A DNA stretch of 8,139 nt from an uncultured Pseudomonadota bacterium (GTDB lineage: Bacteria > Pseudomonadota > Gammaproteobacteria > Burkholderiales > SG8-39): contig CAIVVS010000005.1 of assembly GCA_903909415.1 (NCBI GenBank), positions 1 through 8,139 of the forward strand, written 5' to 3'. Position 1 is the first letter of the stretch, and every line of letters starts with the position of its first letter. Below, piece after piece: positions 4,697-8,139 of the stretch. The notes under the pieces were generated by a model. That model had not been told where the DNA came from, did not search any database, and saw only the letters and a program-made list of their open reading frames with translations. The position numbers and the translations under genes are program-made.

Positions 4697-5725
4697 ATGT
4701 TCCCCATAAGCCGCATTGCACGCTCGGCCGCGCTGGGCCTCGCCCTTGCCGCCGCATCAGCCGGCGCCTTCGCGCAGGCACCGACCAGGATCAAGTTCAC
4801 CCTGGACTGGCGTTTCGAGGGCCAGACGTCCTTCGTGTGGCTGGGCCTGGCCAAGGGCTACTTCCAGCAGGAAGGCGTGGACCTGCAGGTGGATGCCGGC
4901 TCGGGATCCGCGGCGGCGGTGTCCCGCATCGCCACCGGGGCCTACGACGGCGGCCTGGGCGACCTGTCCTCGCTGATCGAGTACATCGGCAACAACCCCG
5001 GCCAGACCCGCATGCAGATGGTCTACGTGCTGTACGACGAGGCGCCGCTGGCCTACTACGCGCTCAAGAAGAGCGGCATCAAGTCGATCGCCGATCTCGC
5101 CGGCAAGCCGGTGACCGGCGCGCCCTTCGAGATCACGCGCAAGCTCTGGCCGATGTTCGCCAAGGCGGCCAAGGTGGACGCCGGTTCGGTGAAATGGACC
5201 AACGTGGACCCGGCGCTGCGCACCAACGCGGTCATCAAGGGCGACGTGATCGCCGCCGGCGGCTTCTACAACATTCCGCTGGAGTTCGAGGCGCGCGGCG
5301 TCAAGCGCGAGGACCTGACCGAACTCCGCGTGTCCGAGCTGGGCGTGCGCGTCTACGGCAACGGCGTGATGTTCAGCAGCAAGATGATCAACGAGAACCC
5401 CAAGGCGGTCGCCGGTTTCGTGCGCGCGTTCAACCGTTCGTTCCGCGAAGGTCTGGCCGACCCCGCGGAGTCGGTGCGCTACCTGAAGGCGCGCGAGCCC
5501 ATCGTCGACGAGAAGCTGGAGGTGTCGCGTTTCACCATGCTGTTCCCGGCCATGCTGACCGAGCGCACCCGGTCCGCCGGCCTCGGCGCCATCAACAAGC
5601 TGGTGCTGGAGAACCAGGTGGATGAGGTCACCACCTCGTTCAACCTGAAGACCAAGCCCAACGCGGACCTGATCTTCAATTCCAGCTTCCTGCCCTCGCG
5701 CGGCGACCGCCTCCCCCTGAAGTAA
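4697..5725 (+). CDS. NMT1/SsuA-like ABC transporter periplasmic substrate-binding protein
   Basis: This 342-residue exported protein should deliver a solute to an ABC importer. The ATG at 4697 has GGAGG at 4686-4690 (6-nt spacing), stronger than any alternative; the frame open from 4655 would add 14 residues ahead of the signal peptide and has no ribosome binding site. The signal peptide is MFPISRIARS followed by an Ala/Leu/Gly core, with cleavage likely near AFA-QA (residues 25-28). The mature protein begins RIKFTLDWRFEGQTSFVWLG (31-50) and GLAKGYFQQEGVDLQVD (50-66), typical of the nitrate/sulfonate/pyrimidine-binding class II fold. SGSAAAVSRIATGAYDGGLGD (69-89) and GAPFEITRKLWP (141-152) are ligand-lobe segments. 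It shares the family fold with the protein at 279-1259 but differs widely in sequence, so the two probably bind different ligands. A dedicated sigma-54 promoter precedes it and a terminator-like hairpin follows. Confidence 0.9.
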   Translation: MFPISRIARSAALGLALAAASAGAFAQAPTRIKFTLDWRFEGQTSFVWLGLAKGYFQQEGVDLQVDAGSGSAAAVSRIATGAYDGGLGDLSSLIEYIGNNPGQTRMQMVYVLYDEAPLAYYALKKSGIKSIADLAGKPVTGAPFEITRKLWPMFAKAAKVDAGSVKWTNVDPALRTNAVIKGDVIAAGGFYNIPLEFEARGVKREDLTELRVSELGVRVYGNGVMFSSKMINENPKAVAGFVRAFNRSFREGLADPAESVRYLKAREPIVDEKLEVSRFTMLFPAMLTERTRSAGLGAINKLVLENQVDEVTTSFNLKTKPNADLIFNSSFLPSRGDRLPLK

Positions 5726-5744
5726 GGCTTCCCGCGTCCTTCCT

Positions 5745-5780
5745 GGCCGCCGCGTCCCCGGACCGGCGGCCATTCCTGTT
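5745..5780 (+). terminator. Intrinsic-terminator-like hairpin after the second binding-protein gene
   Basis: GGCCGCCG (5745-5752) pairs perfectly with CGGCGGCC (5764-5771). The stem continues inward with GTCC (5754-5757) against GGAC (5760-5763), leaving one bulged C at 5753. The 3' side is followed by ATTCCTGTT, T-rich for this DNA although not an unbroken T-run. It starts 19 nt after the stop codon and separates the oxygenase unit from the Liv-type transporter genes. Confidence 0.65.
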
Positions 5781-5791
5781 TCCGGCCGGCC

Positions 5792-5802
5792 TGCGCTAAT
5801 AT
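5792..5802 (+). promoter_or_regulatory. Extended -10-like promoter for the Liv-type transporter genes
   Basis: TG-C-GCTAAT (5792-5800) has the TGn extension and 4 of 6 bases of a -10 box; the overlapping TAATAT (5797-5802) is an alternative. No good -35 hexamer is seen upstream, which an extended -10 can tolerate. It follows the terminator-like hairpin directly and would start transcription near 5807-5809, about 57 nt before the ATG at 5865. No sigma-54 element is found in this gap. Confidence 0.4.
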
Positions 5803-5823
5803 GGTCCGGCGCATTCCTCATGG

Positions 5824-5862
5824 AGGAGGGGTGCCGTCACCGCGTGACGCCACAGGAGGGGT
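5824..5862 (+). promoter_or_regulatory. Duplicated Shine-Dalgarno around a small hairpin
   Basis: AGGAGGGGT occurs exactly twice, at 5824-5832 and 5854-5862. Between the copies, CGTCAC (5835-5840) pairs with GTGACG (5844-5849) around CGC, and GTG (5831-5833) with CAC (5851-5853) extends the stem across one C-C mismatch. Only the second copy is correctly spaced (5 nt) for the ATG at 5865. The first may act as a ribosome standby or decoy site, or simply be a short duplication. Confidence 0.4.
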
Positions 5863-5864
5863 AC

Positions 5865-7061
5865 ATGGACAAGAACAGGCGCGGATTCGTCCGCGTGGCA
5901 GGCCTCGCCGCCTGCGTTTCGATCGCCGCATCGTTGGCCGTTTCAGCGCCGGCATTCGCCCAGGGTGCCGCCAAGGGCGCGACGCAGGGCACGATCAAGA
6001 TCGGCGTGATCACCGACAAGGTTGGCCCGGCCAAGCCGTACGCCGAGCCGGCGGTCGAGGGCATCATCTTCGGCGCGGACGAGATCAACAAGCGTGGCGG
6101 CATCCTCGGGCGCAAGATCGAGCTGCTGATCGAGGACGACCAGGCGCGGCCGGACGTGTCCGCGGCCATGGCGCGCAAGCTGGTGGACGCCGGTGCCGTG
6201 TTCATCATGAGCATGTCCCTGACCCCCGCCACGCAGCAGCAGCAGACCGTGACCCTGGAGGCCAAGACCCCCCAGATGACGCCGATGAACTCGGGCGACA
6301 CGCTGACCACGCAGCTCGCCAATCCCTACTTCTGGCAGACCGGCCCGCTGGGCTCCATCCAGATTGCCACCCTGCTGTCCTATGCGCGCTCCAAGAACCT
6401 GAAGAAGGTCGCGCTGATCAGCGACAACTCGGACCTCGGACAGCTGCTGGCCAGGTTCTTCCGCGCCGGGCTGGAGAAGTCCGGCATCCAGGTCGCGATC
6501 GAGGAAGTCGTGCCGCGCGGCAGCACCTCGGTGGACGCGCAGATGCAGAAGATCCGCGCGGCATCGCCCGACGCCATGTTCATGGCGGGCGTGCTGACCC
6601 CGGAGAACGTGCTGATCCTCAAGGCTTACCGCCAGTTCGGCCTGAAGTTCCCGATCCTCGCCTCCTACAACCTGTCCGTTCCCCAGTACATGGCGGTCGC
6701 CAAGGGCCTGCTGGACGGCGTCGCGGTGGTGGACGCTTTCGACCCGGAGAAACCCGAGGCCAGGCGCTTCGTCGAAGCCTATACCAAGGCCACCAACGCC
6801 GCGCCCTACAACCTGCACGGCTACGGGTACGACGGCATCCACCTGGTGGCCGACGCGATCAAGCGCGCCGGCGGCACGGACAAGGAGAAGATCCGCGCCG
6901 CGATGCAGGCCACGACCAGCTTCCAGGGCGTGATGGGTGCCAAGGGCATGAAGTACGCCTTCCCGGACGGCAAGCGCGTCGGCTTCGACCCGAGCGGCAT
7001 GGTCGTGCGCCTCTACCAGGGCGACGCCATCGGCAAGGTCGTCCACACCGGCCAGAAGTAA
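5865..7061 (+). CDS. Liv-type (LivK/Peripla_BP_6) ABC transporter substrate-binding protein
   Basis: This 398-residue periplasmic protein is the binding component of a branched-chain-amino-acid-type (HAAT) importer; such systems also carry urea, amides and aromatic acids. The ATG at 5865 follows AGGAGG at 5854-5859 and opens a signal peptide; the upstream in-frame ATG at 5820 lacks a site and is rejected. The signal NRRGFVRVAG (4-13), hydrophobic core and APAFA-Q (28-33) contains a twin arginine followed by G and F, so Tat export is possible, although ordinary Sec export is not excluded. The mature protein carries GTIKIGVITDKVGPAKPYAEP (42-62), AVEGIIFGADEINKRGGILGRKIELLIEDD (63-92) and ARKLVDAGAVFIM (103-115), classic of the family. 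GYGYDGIHLVADAIKRAG (319-336) and its C-terminal sheet complete the two-lobed fold. The permease genes follow after 46 nt. The ligand cannot be read from sequence; the cluster context suggests the same nitrogenous compound or a breakdown product. Confidence 0.93.
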   Translation: MDKNRRGFVRVAGLAACVSIAASLAVSAPAFAQGAAKGATQGTIKIGVITDKVGPAKPYAEPAVEGIIFGADEINKRGGILGRKIELLIEDDQARPDVSAAMARKLVDAGAVFIMSMSLTPATQQQQTVTLEAKTPQMTPMNSGDTLTTQLANPYFWQTGPLGSIQIATLLSYARSKNLKKVALISDNSDLGQLLARFFRAGLEKSGIQVAIEEVVPRGSTSVDAQMQKIRAASPDAMFMAGVLTPENVLILKAYRQFGLKFPILASYNLSVPQYMAVAKGLLDGVAVVDAFDPEKPEARRFVEAYTKATNAAPYNLHGYGYDGIHLVADAIKRAGGTDKEKIRAAMQATTSFQGVMGAKGMKYAFPDGKRVGFDPSGMVVRLYQGDAIGKVVHTGQK

Positions 7062-7068
7062 GCGGGAT

Positions 7069-7093
7069 GGCATCCGCCCGCGGGGCGGGTGCC
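7069..7093 (+). promoter_or_regulatory. Stable hairpin between the binding-protein and permease genes
   Basis: GGCATCCGCCC (7069-7079) pairs with GGGCGGGTGCC (7083-7093) over 11 bp including one G-U wobble, with the 3-nt loop GCG. It starts 8 nt after the binding-protein stop codon and has no T-run behind it. Such hairpins commonly protect the abundant binding-protein message and reduce transcription or translation of the permease genes; here that role is inferred from position alone. Confidence 0.6.
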
Positions 7094-7107
7094 CTTCGCA
7101 ATACGCC

Positions 7108-8001
7108 TTGCAGGATTTCCTAGAGCTGCTCGTCAGCGCGTCCGCATCCGGCTGCATCTACGGGCTGGTGGCGCTGGGCTATCTGCTGATGATCCGGCCC
7201 ACCGGGATCATCAATTTCGCCGTCGGCGAGTGGGCGATGCTCGGGGCGTTCTCGGCCTACCTGCTGCTGGGCAAGTTCGAGTGGCCGTATCCCGCCGGCA
7301 TCGCGGGCGTGGTGGCCATCATGCTCGCCGCCGGCTGGCTGACCGAGCGGCTCACCGTGCGGCCGCTGGTGGAGCGCAACGCGCCACTGCTCGCGCCGGT
7401 GCTCACGCTGCTGGGCATGCTGGTGGTGTACCGCGAGGGCGTGTCGCTCGGCTTCGGTCCCGACCCGCACCCGGTGCCGTATCCGTTCGGCTTCGGCCGG
7501 CTGGAGTTCGGGCCGGAGGGGTACCAGATCGCCGGTTCCTACCAGAGCTTCTTCATCATCGGGATGACCCTGGCGGTGTTCGCCGGCGCATGGTGGTTCT
7601 TCGAGCGCACCTTGTGGGGCAAGTGCTTCGAGGCGGTCGCACTCAACCGGCGCGCCGCGGCGCTGATGGGCATCAACCTGTCGCTGGTCACCTCGCTGTC
7701 CTTCGCCGCCGGCGCCGCGGTGGCGGGCACTGCCGGGCTGCTGGTGTCGCCGAACATCTCCGCCCACTTCCTGATGGGCATCCCGCTGGCGATACAGGGG
7801 TTCACCGCGCTGGTGGTCGGCGGCGTCGGGCGTGTCGAGGGCGCGCTGCTGGGCGGCATCCTGCTCGCGCTGGCCGAGCAGCTCACGGTGCGCTACGCCC
7901 CGGTGCCGGCCGGGTACGCGCAGGGCGTCCCGCTCGCGCTGCTGATCGTGTTCCTGCTGGTGCGCCCCGGCGGCTTGCTGCGGGCGAAGGAGCTCCGGTG
8001 A
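7108..8001 (+). CDS. livH: LivH-type ABC transporter inner-membrane permease
   Basis: This 297-residue integral membrane protein forms half of the translocation channel of a branched-chain-amino-acid-type importer; the symbol denotes the family, not a proven substrate. The N-terminus QDFLELLVSASASGCIYGLVALGYLLM followed by GIINFAVGEWAMLGAF (33-48) is diagnostic. An ALNRRAAALMGIN (178-190) EAA-like loop, where the ATPase docks, follows, then GFTALVVGGVGRVEGALLGG (231-250). About eight hydrophobic segments can be seen, roughly at 8-28, 34-54, 62-80, 93-109, 147-165, 193-214, 226-258 and 272-286. The start is unusual: no ATG or GTG exists in frame near it, and TTG at 7108 places the N-terminus where LivH proteins normally begin, but no Shine-Dalgarno is visible. 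It overlaps the next gene by 4 nt. Confidence 0.9.
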   Translation: MQDFLELLVSASASGCIYGLVALGYLLMIRPTGIINFAVGEWAMLGAFSAYLLLGKFEWPYPAGIAGVVAIMLAAGWLTERLTVRPLVERNAPLLAPVLTLLGMLVVYREGVSLGFGPDPHPVPYPFGFGRLEFGPEGYQIAGSYQSFFIIGMTLAVFAGAWWFFERTLWGKCFEAVALNRRAAALMGINLSLVTSLSFAAGAAVAGTAGLLVSPNISAHFLMGIPLAIQGFTALVVGGVGRVEGALLGGILLALAEQLTVRYAPVPAGYAQGVPLALLIVFLLVRPGGLLRAKELR

Positions 8002-8139
8002 GCGCGCTGCTGCGCCAGCTCGGGGTGGCCGCGGCGCTGTGCGCGCTCGCCTTCGTGCTCGGCGACTACCAGAACGACGTGTACCGCAAGTTGCTGCTGT
8101 GGATCGCACTGGCGCTCGGGTACAACTTCCTGTTCGGCA
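7998..8139 (+). CDS. livM: N-terminal part of LivM-type ABC permease (cut by window end)
   Basis: The gene begins with GTG at 7998, overlapping the preceding stop in GTGA, with AAGGAG at 7987-7992 (5-nt spacing). This is the standard coupled LivH-LivM junction. About 47 codons are present: MSALLRQLGVAAALC, then a hydrophobic helix, a short DYQNDVYRK segment and LLLWIALALGYNFLFG, which matches the second helix of LivM-family permeases before the usual GxxGQ. The protein should pair with the LivH-type subunit as the second half of the channel. The remainder and the expected LivG/LivF-type ATPases must lie beyond the window. Confidence 0.85.
   Translation, partial: MSALLRQLGVAAALCALAFVLGDYQNDVYRKLLLWIALALGYNFLFG

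Noticed and set aside
4309..5625. Long + strand frame overlapping the dioxygenase and second binding protein
   Set aside because: Arg/Gly/Pro-rich alternate-frame reading of two well-supported genes.
5801..7123. Long + strand frame overlapping the Liv-type binding protein, and the 18-codon reading from ATG 7067
   Set aside because: Out of frame with the conserved protein, biased composition, and no spaced ribosome binding site before 7067.
1..8139. Insertion sequences, tRNA or rRNA genes, integrase or att sites
   Set aside because: No transposase or integrase motifs, terminal inverted repeats or tRNA cloverleaf seen; composition is uniform across the window.

Overview
This is a GC-rich window, roughly two-thirds G+C by eye. 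It most resembles a high-GC Pseudomonadota chromosome, and Burkholderiales or a similarly GC-rich gammaproteobacterium would both fit; I cannot settle the genus from sequence alone. It carries a compact catabolic and uptake locus on the + strand: three periplasmic solute-binding proteins, two tandem Rieske oxygenases, one 2-oxoglutarate/Fe(II)-type oxygenase, and the start of a Liv-type ABC permease pair. The 5' end of one divergent gene lies at the left edge.

Layout. Positions 1-109 (minus) hold the first 36 codons of a divergent gene. Positions 110-278 are a divergent regulatory region with three tandem 14-bp repeats between two opposed -10 boxes. Positions 279-1259 encode an NMT1/THI5-family binding protein. 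Positions 1260-1537 are a regulatory region with a consensus sigma-54 promoter, two NtrC-like upstream sites, an inverted repeat over the -12 element and a long, possibly structured leader. Positions 1538-4624 hold Rieske 1, Rieske 2 and the Fe(II) dioxygenase with gaps of only 10 and 20 nt. A second consensus sigma-54 promoter at 4649-4664 precedes a second NMT1/SsuA-like binding protein (4697-5725), followed by an intrinsic-terminator-like hairpin (5745-5780). The last unit is a Liv-type binding protein (5865-7061), a LivH-type permease (7108-8001) and a LivM-type permease cut by the window end (7998-8139).

How the parts may work together (inference). The Rieske pair has the NdmA/NdmB/VanA-type layout of about 336 residues, a group rich in O- and N-demethylases. 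The third enzyme belongs to the DIOX_N/2OG-Fe(II) superfamily, which also contains thymine 7-hydroxylase. NMT1/THI5-type binding proteins are known for pyrimidine precursors. With two perfect sigma-54 promoters and NtrC-like sites, the simplest hypothesis is a nitrogen-limitation-induced pathway that imports and oxidatively demethylates or hydroxylates a nitrogenous, perhaps heterocyclic, compound. No reductase or ferredoxin for the Rieske proteins and no ABC ATPase is present in the window; they must be encoded elsewhere.

The most interesting signal is regulatory. The Shine-Dalgarno of the second binding protein is locked in an 8-bp hairpin in read-through mRNA from the oxygenase genes. The predicted sigma-54 start falls at the last base of the 5' arm, so transcripts from that promoter would escape the lock.
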